From Deltaproteobacteria bacterium (GTDB lineage Bacteria; Desulfobacterota_B; Binatia; UBA9968), in contig JACPSF010000116.1 in assembly GCA_016193385.1 (NCBI GenBank), positions 1 through 8,512 of the forward strand: a stretch of 8,512 nucleotides of DNA, read 5' to 3'. The notes under the pieces were generated by a model. The model saw only the letters and a list, made by a program, of their open reading frames with translations, was not told where the DNA came from and ran no database searches. Within the stretch, counting starts at the first letter, position 1. Every line of letters starts with the position of its first letter. A program made the position numbers and the translations under genes. Shown here piece after piece: positions 1 to 5,175 of this stretch.

Positions 1-231
1 AAAACCCTGTACTCGGCGCGCCTCTTGAAAAGTATGATCGTACGCGCTGTCCTCGCCACCCACCTTGCGGATGATGTGGCCAGACCTGGAGACCCAAGCC
101 ATGACGTCCGCGAGTTGACCTCCTTCTATGTTGTCCCCGGCATTCCCAGCGAGGGCGATCAACTTCTCACCGGTTGCGATAAGGTCGTCAAGCTCGTTTT
201 TGGCTAGTTCAACCGCTTTGACGTCTGACAT
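1..231 (-). CDS. Hypothetical protein, N-terminal 77 residues (runs off left edge)
   Basis: The minus strand is open from an ATG at 231 to the window edge, giving 77 codons without a stop. The protein begins MSDVKAVELAKNELDDLIAT and is an acidic, probably helical N-terminus. It is followed by a W-V-S-R-S-G-H-I-I segment and then a G-E-D-S-A-Y segment. Short proteins of this general pattern (a helical start, then a W..R segment and a G..S.Y motif) occur among uncharacterised accessory genes. I recognise only the pattern, not a named family. The gene follows the degenerate attC at about 248-322, so it is probably the next cassette in the array. A GGAG lies about 12 bases before the ATG, rather far for a ribosome binding site. 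The overlapping plus-strand frame at 25-207 is judged to be a shadow. The C-terminal part and the function are unknown. Confidence 0.6.
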   Translation of the reverse strand, partial: MSDVKAVELAKNELDDLIATGEKLIALAGNAGDNIEGGQLADVMAWVSRSGHIIRKVGGEDSAYDHTFQEARRVQGF

Positions 232-247
232 AGCTCAAATTTGCTCC

Positions 248-322
248 GCATAATGCCCTGGGTGACCCGCCGAGAGGCCCGCACCAGCAGGAACCGAGGT
301 CCGCTCAACGCAAGTGTTACGC
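248..322 (-). other. Possible degenerate attC site between cassettes
   Basis: On the minus strand a GCGTAAC box (322-316, close to the R'' consensus RYYYAAC) and an ATTATGC box (254-248, one base from the GTTATGC box of the next site) bracket about 60 bases. They lie between the stop of the HEPN-like gene and the start of the partial gene, where a cassette junction is expected. The inner arms do not form a clear imperfect stem, unlike the other sites. The call therefore rests mainly on position and on the box similarity. It could be an eroded site or a misplaced boundary. Confidence 0.35.
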
Positions 323-352
323 AACGTAGCTAAAGCTAGTGGCATCGTTTCT

Positions 353-961
353 TCAGTTGGTGTGTCTCAGAATCCTTCGAATTTTCTTGTAATTGGACAC
401 GAAGTCGTTTTGGAGTGAGGCATCGTTCTTGATCTTTTTCTTCAGCCCTTCCATTACGATCACTGTGTCAAGAAATAACACTTGCGGGAAGATAACGTAT
501 GGCTTACCTGGCTTGGGGCTGAGCTGAAGTGAACCTCTTCTGAAGTAATCTAAATTCCTCTTAAGACGCGATAATGCAACGACTCTGTCGTGTTCGTCTA
601 CACCGAACGCGATCAAAGATGTGTTTTTTAGGTTAAATTCGCTTTTCGGGTAATAGTTGTGCGCCAACCCGTGGCGAAAAAGGTCATAAATTTTTTTCAT
701 TTTCCCAACGTACTGTGCCGGGTAATATTTATCCATAAAGTCCGCAAATGCATCTACATCGGTTCTTTTCTTGGAAAAAAACTTTGAAAACGATTCGATC
801 CCGATAAGGACCAATATGCATGATGATAGGTTACAGCCTCCCTTAGCACCTCTCGTTCCAATCCGAAATATCTTCTTTAGATCGGATTTCCACATCCGGT
901 ACGTTGCGTTGAAAAGAAAGTTGCTGGCTTCTTCAAGTTCTGACTTCAAAACCGTTTGCAT
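353..961 (-). CDS. HEPN-like domain protein in integron cassette
   Basis: This 202-residue, lysine-rich soluble protein has the hallmarks of a HEPN domain. A hydrophobic helix carries an acidic residue (ILVLIGIESFSKFF, E56), and a later helix holds FRHGLAH, which fits the Rx4H signature (R96, H101). In HEPN ribonucleases the R and H form the active site at the dimer interface, and many act as toxins or in phage-response systems. The C-terminal half (about 105-202) looks mixed alpha/beta and is not recognised. The ATG at 961 lies inside the R' box of the upstream attC (GTTATGC), so the start codon is part of the recombination site. No clear Shine-Dalgarno sequence precedes it, and translation may be coupled or leaderless-like. 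The next in-frame ATG (residue 23) would remove part of the first helix. The gene resembles the HEPN-like gene at 1982-2533 in layout. The HEPN assignment is by motif only. Confidence 0.72.
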   Translation of the reverse strand: MQTVLKSELEEASNFLFNATYRMWKSDLKKIFRIGTRGAKGGCNLSSCILVLIGIESFSKFFSKKRTDVDAFADFMDKYYPAQYVGKMKKIYDLFRHGLAHNYYPKSEFNLKNTSLIAFGVDEHDRVVALSRLKRNLDYFRRGSLQLSPKPGKPYVIFPQVLFLDTVIVMEGLKKKIKNDASLQNDFVSNYKKIRRILRHTN

Positions 962-1041
962 AACGCTATGCCGCTGAGCCGTTATTAAGAAACTTGGGCA
1001 AAATACCGTAGTCGATTATCGGCTCCAGCGGCGGGTTATAT
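958..1041 (-). other. Integron attC site (GIY-YIG / HEPN-like junction)
   Basis: Read on the minus strand, R'' ATATAAC (1041-1035) and R' GTTATGC (964-958) flank an imperfect inverted repeat. The left arm GCCGCTGGAGCCG pairs with the right arm CGGCTCAGCGGC, leaving one unpaired G. This single extrahelical base in an otherwise perfect stem is typical of attC sites folded by integron integrases. The site is 84 bp. The stop codon of the upstream gene lies in R'' and the start codon of the downstream gene lies in R'. Confidence 0.85.
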
Positions 1042-1881
1042 GGATTCGATGTCCTTCAGGGTTTTGCCTTTGCTGTTTTTCCACGCGATCAGGCCGTTTG
1101 CGTGGCCACCATGTACGACTGCGGCTGCCGCACTTGGACTAGAAAACTCAGCGTCTTTTGTGAACACCAAGTGATCTTCCTGTTCATCAAGCACACCGTC
1201 TTTCTTCAGTTCTTGGCGCATGTTGCGTGCCCACGGGTATTTTTGCGACGACGGCCTTTCGTGCAGCACCGCTTGAGAACCCTTTAGAACTAAGAACCCA
1301 TTCGGGATCAGGTGACCTCGCGCCTTGAGACCCTTAATCTCACACATGAGCGTCTCTTTTTCGGACGGTGCGGTTGCAGTGCCGGATGATGGAACGAGCA
1401 GTTCTACTCCGAGAACGGGTAGGAGTTGGTTGATCTTCTCAAGGAAAACCTCCATGTCTTCGCGGTCAGACTCTGGAAGCTTTGCTCCGCTGGTTTGACC
1501 ATTTGTAACCAGTGCACGACCAGCGCCACGAGCTTTTTCGATGAGTTTTCCTTCCAGATACCGGATGTGAGCCTTGGTCAGGTTCTCGTCCTTGCTGACG
1601 AAGTAGATGACTTGGTTCCAAAAGTCCTTCTCGAGATGCGATTTGACGCGATCCCGGATGTTTTCAGCCTCTCCAATGTAGATGGCCGGTTTTCCAGATT
1701 CGGGGTCAGTACCCGTTAGGAAATAGACACCGGACTTTTCAGATTCCTCTCGTGCCAATACGCCCTCGAATTCGCTACGCGGTCCGGCGACAGCTTTTCC
1801 GGTCCAATTTGACAATTCTGCCGTGCGGAGTCTTTTCGGATCCCCGTGGACCAAGAAAATCCTAATGGTAGCCGTTGCCAT
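1036..1881 (-). CDS. GIY-YIG nuclease family protein with DUF4357 C-terminus
   Basis: The protein has 281 residues when started at the ATG at 1881. An upstream in-frame start at 1911 would place part of the attC site in the reading frame, and the family normally begins close to the MATATIRIFLV segment. Residues 1-32 (IRIFLV.GDP..LRTAELSNWTGKA) are the family's usual leader. The GIY-YIG fold follows: GVY (51-53), YIG (68-70), arginines at 76 and 78 in ENIRDRV, and a glutamate at 110 in RYLEGKLIEKA, the likely metal ligand. Residues about 195-279 match DUF4357 (GFLVLKGS, then LVFTKDAEFSSPSAAAAVV and ANGLIAWK). GIY-YIG enzymes cut DNA with one metal ion. This subfamily is uncharacterised and common in accessory regions. 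The cassette has attC sites on both sides, and its TAA stop lies in the downstream R'' box. Key residues appear intact. Confidence 0.9.
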   Translation of the reverse strand: MATATIRIFLVHGDPKRLRTAELSNWTGKAVAGPRSEFEGVLAREESEKSGVYFLTGTDPESGKPAIYIGEAENIRDRVKSHLEKDFWNQVIYFVSKDENLTKAHIRYLEGKLIEKARGAGRALVTNGQTSGAKLPESDREDMEVFLEKINQLLPVLGVELLVPSSGTATAPSEKETLMCEIKGLKARGHLIPNGFLVLKGSQAVLHERPSSQKYPWARNMRQELKKDGVLDEQEDHLVFTKDAEFSSPSAAAAVVHGGHANGLIAWKNSKGKTLKDIESI

Positions 1882-1892
1882 GTCCGGAATCC

Positions 1893-1980
1893 GTATAACG
1901 TCGCAAATCAACCGACCAATGTTGCAGAACGACGATAGGAGCAGCGCGGTGTTGGGTCGGCTGATTTTGCATTGTCATAT
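1893..1980 (-). other. Integron attC site (HEPN-like / GIY-YIG junction)
   Basis: On the minus strand, R'' ATATGAC (1980-1974, one mismatch to the AAC end of the consensus) and R' GTTATAC (1899-1893) each sit three bases from a long imperfect inverted repeat. GCAAAATCAGCCGACCCAA (1970-1952) pairs with TTGGTCGGTTGATTTGC (1919-1903), leaving an unpaired A and an unpaired C and one G-T wobble. The symmetric spacing and the extrahelical bases make this a convincing attC of 88 bp. It starts one base after the stop codon of the upstream gene. Confidence 0.85.
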
Positions 1981-1981
1981 A

Positions 1982-2533
1982 TCATTTCTTACCGCCAATA
2001 ATTCCTATAAGGGTTGAACTGTCATTGCCGGCCATCACCTCAGATTTGATTGACGTAAACCCGTCAATAACCAACTCTACAAATTTGACTCCGTTAATCT
2101 TAACCACTCCAGACTTTCGTAGTATCTCTGGCTTCTTTGAACCTCCAACAGATAACCCTATATCTGTATTTATGCCATCCATATTTAAGTCTGTCATTCC
2201 AAATACGTGAACCAAGTTAGTCCTTAGGGACGCTAGGGTATTGAGATAATCAGTTTTCTTGAACGCGCTTTGTTTAAAGTGTTTGCTCGAAACAAAATAT
2301 TTTATGTTCTCTTCAGATCGACCCTCTTCAGATGCCTTATTAATGAAGTAGCCTAATGTTTCACAGGCAATCAACCCTGTTATAAATAGCAAGAAATTAA
2401 ATGCTCCAGGTAGTTTTGCTTGTAATGAAGCGGACTCAGAACGCTCTTCAGCTATTATTTTCAGACTTTTAAGATCAGCAATCAGCGTACCTTCAAGTCG
2501 ATCTATTAGCTTTATTGCCTTCTCTTTGCTCAA
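1982..2533 (-). CDS. HEPN-like protein in integron cassette, TTG start
   Basis: The frame is open from 2563, but its first codons lie in the attC site and there is no ATG near the N-terminus. A TTG at 2533 is preceded by AAGGGA about six bases upstream, a good ribosome binding site, so I start there (183 residues). A helix with an acidic residue (FLLFITGLIACETLGYF, E58) is followed about 40 residues later by LRTNLVHVFGM. That segment gives the Rx4H signature of HEPN domains (R104, H109). The tail (about 115-183) includes INGVKFVELVIDGF and a glycine-rich end. The order of elements parallels the HEPN-like gene at 353-961, suggesting distant relatives. The gene is visibly more A+T-rich than its neighbours, consistent with separate origin. 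A ribonuclease or toxin role is inferred from the motif. The specific family is not recognised. Confidence 0.72.
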   Translation of the reverse strand: MSKEKAIKLIDRLEGTLIADLKSLKIIAEERSESASLQAKLPGAFNFLLFITGLIACETLGYFINKASEEGRSEENIKYFVSSKHFKQSAFKKTDYLNTLASLRTNLVHVFGMTDLNMDGINTDIGLSVGGSKKPEILRKSGVVKINGVKFVELVIDGFTSIKSEVMAGNDSSTLIGIIGGKK

Positions 2534-2535
2534 GC

Positions 2536-2547
2536 TATTCCCTTGTT
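2536..2547 (-). promoter_or_regulatory. Ribosome binding site deciding the TTG start at 2533
   Basis: The minus strand reads AAGGGA followed by ATAGC and then TTG. This places a purine-rich Shine-Dalgarno sequence at normal distance from the TTG at 2533. The other candidate, TTG at 2563, lies within the stem of the attC site and has no such sequence. This supports the shorter protein. Confidence 0.55.
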
Positions 2548-2550
2548 TTG

Positions 2551-2632
2551 ATATAACGCTCAAGGCTGAGCGGACGAGGCCAGCGAGCGCAGCGAGCGGG
2601 TCCGAAGATCCGTCTCAAGCCGGTTGTTAGCC
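2551..2632 (-). other. Integron attC site (FRG / HEPN-like junction)
   Basis: On the minus strand, R'' GGCTAAC (2632-2626) and R' GTTATAT (2557-2551) flank arms GGCTTGAGACGGA and TCCGCTCAGCC. These pair fully except for two unpaired bases (T and A), as expected of attC. The central loop holds a secondary palindrome (GCTCGCTGCGCTCGC, near 2582-2597), which would form the variable terminal structure. The site is 82 bp. Confidence 0.85.
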
Positions 2633-2639
2633 CTTTTTC

Positions 2640-3485
2640 TCACTTCTTTAACTGGTGCGGAAAAAATTTCCTGATATCACGCAACTTCGCCTCGGTGCGG
2701 GACTCGTGGTCTAGCGCCAGCCCCTCAAGATCAGGAAAGTAGGTGAAAGCGCTGACTCCTGCCATGCGAATATATTCATCAACCTCGGCGAAACTCTCCG
2801 GTGTTAACTCGATCTTCACAAGCAAGCTTTCGCGAATCAGACGGCCCTCGAACTGCTCGTCGAGCGACAAAAAGCTGTCACCGGCCAGTGTAAATGCTGA
2901 TCTCTGAGCGGTCATCCGTGGGTTCGTGAAGATTGGTGACACGGCAATAGTGGGCAAGTCATCCGACGGCGGTACCCAACGCGGATGCCAATCTCTTACG
3001 TTGACCGTGCTTGCTCCGGTGGTTTCGTCCAAGGCAACCAAGCCACGCCTGCCAAGGCTGACCTCATTTAGCCCTTCGCTGTCCAAGACCCACACTGCAG
3101 CCGCCTCGTTGGGTTGTCGGCGATGTTGGGCGAAGAAAAGAGCGCAGGCGAAGTTCTCTGTCCAATCCAGCAGTCGTGTAGGGAGCCTGTAGTGTTGCAT
3201 GGAAAACAGCACGCCCCAGTCGGAACGCTCTACAGGCCCGAGCAATGGCCACGCCTCCCGCGTAAACTGTCTATACAAGCTCTTGTGTTCATCCCGGAGT
3301 AAGTCTCGTTGCTCGCGGCACGTCAAAGGCTTCTCAAGGTTCAACGTCAGGCGCTCGACGTAGCGATGTAGTGTGGACTTCAGGTCCCATTCGGTTCTGC
3401 TGTGGCCGCGATACCACGCAACCGAGCCCTTTCGCCGAAAGGCATCGTCGAGAGATTGAACCTTTGCAAGAACCTCTTCTAGCAT
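2640..3485 (-). CDS. FRG domain-containing protein
   Basis: This 281-residue soluble protein matches the FRG domain family along most of its length. It has WYRGHS (24-29) followed by W.LKSTLHR, the signature MQHYRLPTRLLDWT (96-109) followed by ACALFFA, and VWVLD (131-135). The later pieces are PRMTAQRSAFTL (189-200) and FPDLEGLA (250-257). The biochemical activity of FRG proteins is not established. They recur in accessory and defence-like regions, sometimes fused to other domains; here the domain is alone. The ATG at 3485 lies 14 bases after the R' box of the upstream attC (3499-3505), as expected for the first codon of a cassette. The stop is just before the downstream attC. No frameshift or missing motif is seen. 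Confidence 0.88.
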   Translation of the reverse strand: MLEEVLAKVQSLDDAFRRKGSVAWYRGHSRTEWDLKSTLHRYVERLTLNLEKPLTCREQRDLLRDEHKSLYRQFTREAWPLLGPVERSDWGVLFSMQHYRLPTRLLDWTENFACALFFAQHRRQPNEAAAVWVLDSEGLNEVSLGRRGLVALDETTGASTVNVRDWHPRWVPPSDDLPTIAVSPIFTNPRMTAQRSAFTLAGDSFLSLDEQFEGRLIRESLLVKIELTPESFAEVDEYIRMAGVSAFTYFPDLEGLALDHESRTEAKLRDIRKFFPHQLKK

Positions 3486-3498
3486 GCTCTTGGATGCG

Positions 3499-3582
3499 GG
3501 CTAACGTTTCGGCTGACCGGCGGGCACTCTAGACAAACTCAGTTCCTTATAAAATCGTATCCGCCCGCTCCAGTCGTTAGTT
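3499..3582 (-). other. Integron attC site (membrane protein / FRG junction)
   Basis: On the minus strand, R'' AACTAAC (3582-3576) and R' GTTAGCC (3505-3499) flank arms GACTGGAGCGGGC and GCCCGCCGGTC. These pair with two extra bases on one arm and one wobble. The 84-bp length and position between two compact same-strand genes fit an attC site. Confidence 0.8.
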
Positions 3583-3592
3583 GGTTGTACAA

Positions 3593-4075
3593 CTAAGAGC
3601 TCCATCCCACTGACAAGACAAAAACGAATGTTCCCAACGTATACGAGGCTCTGAATAGCCAAAGGTTGACCCTTTCAGGGAGAGTCTTGCCACCCCACGA
3701 CTCGATTTCTCTACCGATCTCAGCAAGCGTGGCACCGAGCATAGTGCCCGCTCCAGCTATCTGCAAGACCGAGATTAGAACGACGGGCGCGGGTCCAAAA
3801 ACTTTTAGCAACATTAACCCGACAAGCCAACCGACAACAATAGTAGCAATGGTAACTAGAATGCTTCCAAACAGTGCTCGGCGAATTTTTCGAGTGCGTT
3901 CCAATGCAGTGGCTCGAAAGCCTTGTAGGCGCTCGGGTGGAAGCCGCCGGTCTGGGAATTGGTCGCGCAACTGCGTGTTTGTTTCAAACTCTAGCGTAAC
4001 GTCGTGTAATACCGCCGCCTCGACAAACTTCGACGGGCAGAAAACAATTAGCAACGTTGCCTGAACTGGGTTCAT
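3593..4075 (-). CDS. Small predicted inner-membrane protein in integron cassette
   Basis: The protein has 160 residues when started at the ATG at 4075, five bases after the R' box of the upstream attC. A longer GTG start at 4099 would put attC sequence into the coding frame and is unlikely. The first 65 residues carry a short hydrophobic stretch (QATLLIVF), then a charged part with L.PERLQGFRATALERTRKIRR. Two clear membrane segments follow (about 69-91, SILVTIATIVVGWLVGLMLL, and about 97-118). A weaker one lies near the end (about 138-157). The loop after segment two contains LAEIGREIESWGGKTLPERVN. The positive residues just before segment one suggest that the N-terminal part is cytoplasmic. 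I do not recognise a named family. Small membrane proteins of unknown role are frequent in cassettes. Confidence 0.75.
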   Translation of the reverse strand: MNPVQATLLIVFCPSKFVEAAVLHDVTLEFETNTQLRDQFPDRRLPPERLQGFRATALERTRKIRRALFGSILVTIATIVVGWLVGLMLLKVFGPAPVVLISVLQIAGAGTMLGATLAEIGREIESWGGKTLPERVNLWLFRASYTLGTFVFVLSVGWSS

Positions 4076-4080
4076 CGAGC

Positions 4081-4143
4081 AGTTAACGTCAGCCTGCACA
4101 ACCTAATGCCCTGCCTGCGTCGAGCTGAACGAGAGGGTTAGGC
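4081..4143 (-). other. Probable short integron attC site (secreted / membrane protein junction)
   Basis: On the minus strand, R'' GCCTAAC (4143-4137) matches the RYYYAAC consensus exactly, and GTTAACT (4087-4081) serves as R'. The inner arms GTTCAGC and GCTGAC pair with one unpaired T next to the boxes. Further in, the stem is weaker. At 63 bp it is shorter than the other sites in this array but still within the range of known attC sites. Confidence 0.6.
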
Positions 4144-4191
4144 CCAATCTCCCCTTTTCTCTCCCCCGCTACGCACCCTCTGTCCCGTCGC

Positions 4192-4662
4192 CTAGCGCTT
4201 TGCGCGGAAGTAGTCCGCGGCAAAGCTCGTGAGAAGGGTATCGAGCGAGTCCTGCAACGCCTCCTTAGACACCCCACCAAAGATCGCGCGAGAATCCCAC
4301 CATACCTTGGAGAAGGTCTCTTCGCCGGAAGCCAAAACCTTGACCCATCTATAGACGGAAAGCTCGAGAAAGCCGCCCGCCTCGGTGGTTATGATGCTCA
4401 ACTCAAGCCACGCAGGCGCATTTGCCGCATCCGACAAGGTGAGGTCAGGAACGTTGCGGTGTAGGCGCAATTCGACCATGTCGGCCCACTCTTTTAGACT
4501 TGCTACCTCTCGTGGAGTATTGGGCCGGATCACCAAAGCAAGAGTGCGAAGCCCTTTCAATCCCTTGACTTTGTGACCAGCGAGCGGGTCTTGCCCCAAG
4601 CTTGATCCTGGGCCGAGCATGGAGGCGATGAGGAGGACGAGAACTGGAATAACATGTTTCAT
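4192..4662 (-). CDS. Secreted or periplasmic hypothetical protein, first cassette of the array
   Basis: This 156-residue protein begins with a clear signal peptide: MKHV, a hydrophobic core IPVLVLLIASMLG, then SSLGQ as a likely type I cleavage region near residue 23. There is no lipobox cysteine. The mature part reads as a small alpha/beta domain: LRTLALVIRP, a helix with L..WADMVELRLHR, strands AWLELSIITT and FLELSVYRWVKV, a tryptophan-rich turn, and a final helix to the C-terminus. It resembles small periplasmic proteins of unknown function, and I cannot name the family. The gene starts 43 bases after a GTTAGCC box (4712-4706) and ends about 48 bases before an attC, which makes it the first cassette seen. 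No strong Shine-Dalgarno sequence lies near the ATG. A three-codon frame (ATG ACG TCC TGA) ends just before the ATG. Confidence 0.75.
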   Translation of the reverse strand: MKHVIPVLVLLIASMLGPGSSLGQDPLAGHKVKGLKGLRTLALVIRPNTPREVASLKEWADMVELRLHRNVPDLTLSDAANAPAWLELSIITTEAGGFLELSVYRWVKVLASGEETFSKVWWDSRAIFGGVSKEALQDSLDTLLTSFAADYFRAKR

Positions 4663-4705
4663 GTCAGGACGTCATCTGCGGTCGGCGACGAAAGCTCCCT
4701 TGTCG

Positions 4706-4712
4706 GGCTAAC
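4706..4712 (-). other. Core box at upstream end of the cassette array (attI-like or attC remnant)
   Basis: GTTAGCC on the minus strand is identical to the R' box of the 3499-3582 attC, and it stands where the first cassette begins. No matching R'' box and stem were found on its upstream side. It may be the crossover point of an attI site, or the R' half of an attC whose rest is lost. A 10-base direct repeat (TAGCCCGACA on the minus strand) covers part of the box and its downstream flank (4701-4710) and recurs at 4767-4776. Repeats around a core box would suit an attI. Confidence 0.4.
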
Positions 4713-4721
4713 TATTAAGTG

Positions 4722-4753
4722 AGCCGTTTAGACGGCTGCAAATGCCCGCAGCC
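4722..4753 (-). promoter_or_regulatory. Two overlapping, mutually exclusive hairpins in the predicted array leader
   Basis: AGCCGT and ACGGCT (4722-4727 with 4732-4737) form a 6-bp stem with a 4-base loop. GGCTGC and GCAGCC (4734-4739 with 4748-4753) form another 6-bp stem with an 8-base loop. They share bases 4734-4737, so a transcript from the 4797-4825 promoter could hold only one at a time. Neither is followed by a run of U, so they are not simple terminators. The regulatory role is speculative. Confidence 0.3.
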
Positions 4754-4796
4754 TATCTCCTGAGACTGTCGGGCTACTCAAAACTGAATTGGCCGC

Positions 4797-4825
4797 AATA
4801 TCTACCGCTTAGCTGAACCTGTCAA
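4797..4825 (-). promoter_or_regulatory. Candidate sigma-70 promoter reading into the cassette array
   Basis: On the minus strand there is a perfect -35 hexamer TTGACA (4825-4820), a 17-base spacer and GATATT (4802-4797), which matches four of six positions of TATAAT. Transcription would start near 4790, about 130 bases before the first cassette gene, and read through all cassettes. In class 1 integrons the cassette promoter Pc holds the equivalent place upstream of the first cassette. Function is inferred from the hexamers and spacing. Confidence 0.45.
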
Positions 4826-4836
4826 GAGCTTTGTGA

Positions 4837-4862
4837 CCGCCAAACAACGCCGGGTTTGGCGG
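4837..4862. repeat. Perfect 9-bp inverted repeat (hairpin)
   Basis: CCGCCAAAC (4837-4845) and GTTTGGCGG (4854-4862) are exact reverse complements around an 8-base loop. There is no T tract on the plus strand or A tract preceding it, so a rho-independent terminator is not clearly indicated. It lies just upstream of the array promoter candidate and could be a protein-binding site or a remnant of a recombination site. Confidence 0.5.
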
Positions 4863-5175
4863 CCTATCTCCCTAACAACTCGCGGCCTTTGTCGGTCAGC
4901 GCTCGTTGGTGCCGCGGCTAAACCCTCCACCCTGCGGTTCAGGTTCTCGCGCTTGGCACTCGAGTGCGGCCTCCGCCAACGTGGCATCGGTAGGATTGTG
5001 CGAATGGCACCTCGGCCCCGGATGGGCGGAGCCCTTGGTTATGGCCTCGCTTGGCTTGCCATTCCGATCGAGCCTGTTTTGTTTCCGGTGCTTTGCGCAG
5101 GGTAGAGTTGCGTTAGTACGAGGCTCATGGCATAGGTAAAAGAGACCTGAGGATTAAGCGCTATTTGGACGAGTA

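Larger units (their letters stand above)
4713..5175. other. 463-bp stretch without a convincing gene
   Basis: No reading frame here has recognisable protein features. The longest frames (90 codons on the plus strand from 4833, 61 codons on the minus strand from 4987) are arginine- and alanine-rich in a way typical of noncoding G+C-rich DNA. The stretch holds the promoter candidate at 4797-4825, hairpins at 4722-4753 and 4837-4862, a second 10-base repeat (GCCTATCTCC at 4751-4760 and 4862-4871), and a GTTAGGG box on the minus strand next to the second repeat copy. It may be a decayed cassette, or the remains of the integron platform after integrase loss. No piece of an integrase reading frame was recognised. 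Confidence 0.5.

Noticed and set aside
1882..1911. Upstream start at 1911 for the GIY-YIG gene
   Set aside because: The ten extra residues would be encoded partly by the attC R' region, and the family's conserved N-terminus begins at the ATG at 1881.
2582..2597. Palindrome GCTCGCTGCGCTCGC as an independent repeat or operator
   Set aside because: It lies in the loop of the 2551-2632 attC and is better explained as that site's variable terminal structure.
4081..4099. GTG start at 4099 for the small membrane protein
   Set aside because: The extra eight codons are the R' box and stem of the attC. The ATG at 4075 directly after the box is the normal cassette arrangement.
4192..4280. Overlapping minus-strand frame at 4089-4280
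   Set aside because: It overlaps the end of the secreted protein gene and the attC in another frame, and its composition is typical of a shadow.
4833..5105. Plus-strand frame of 90 codons in the gene-poor stretch
   Set aside because: It starts inside a perfect hairpin, lacks a ribosome binding site, is arginine-rich and has no recognised similarity. A short hydrophobic tail is not enough to call a gene.
4713..5175. Integron integrase gene or fragment
   Set aside because: Looked for because it should be here. None of the frames shows tyrosine-recombinase motifs (the R...HxxR...Y pattern) or the length of intI.
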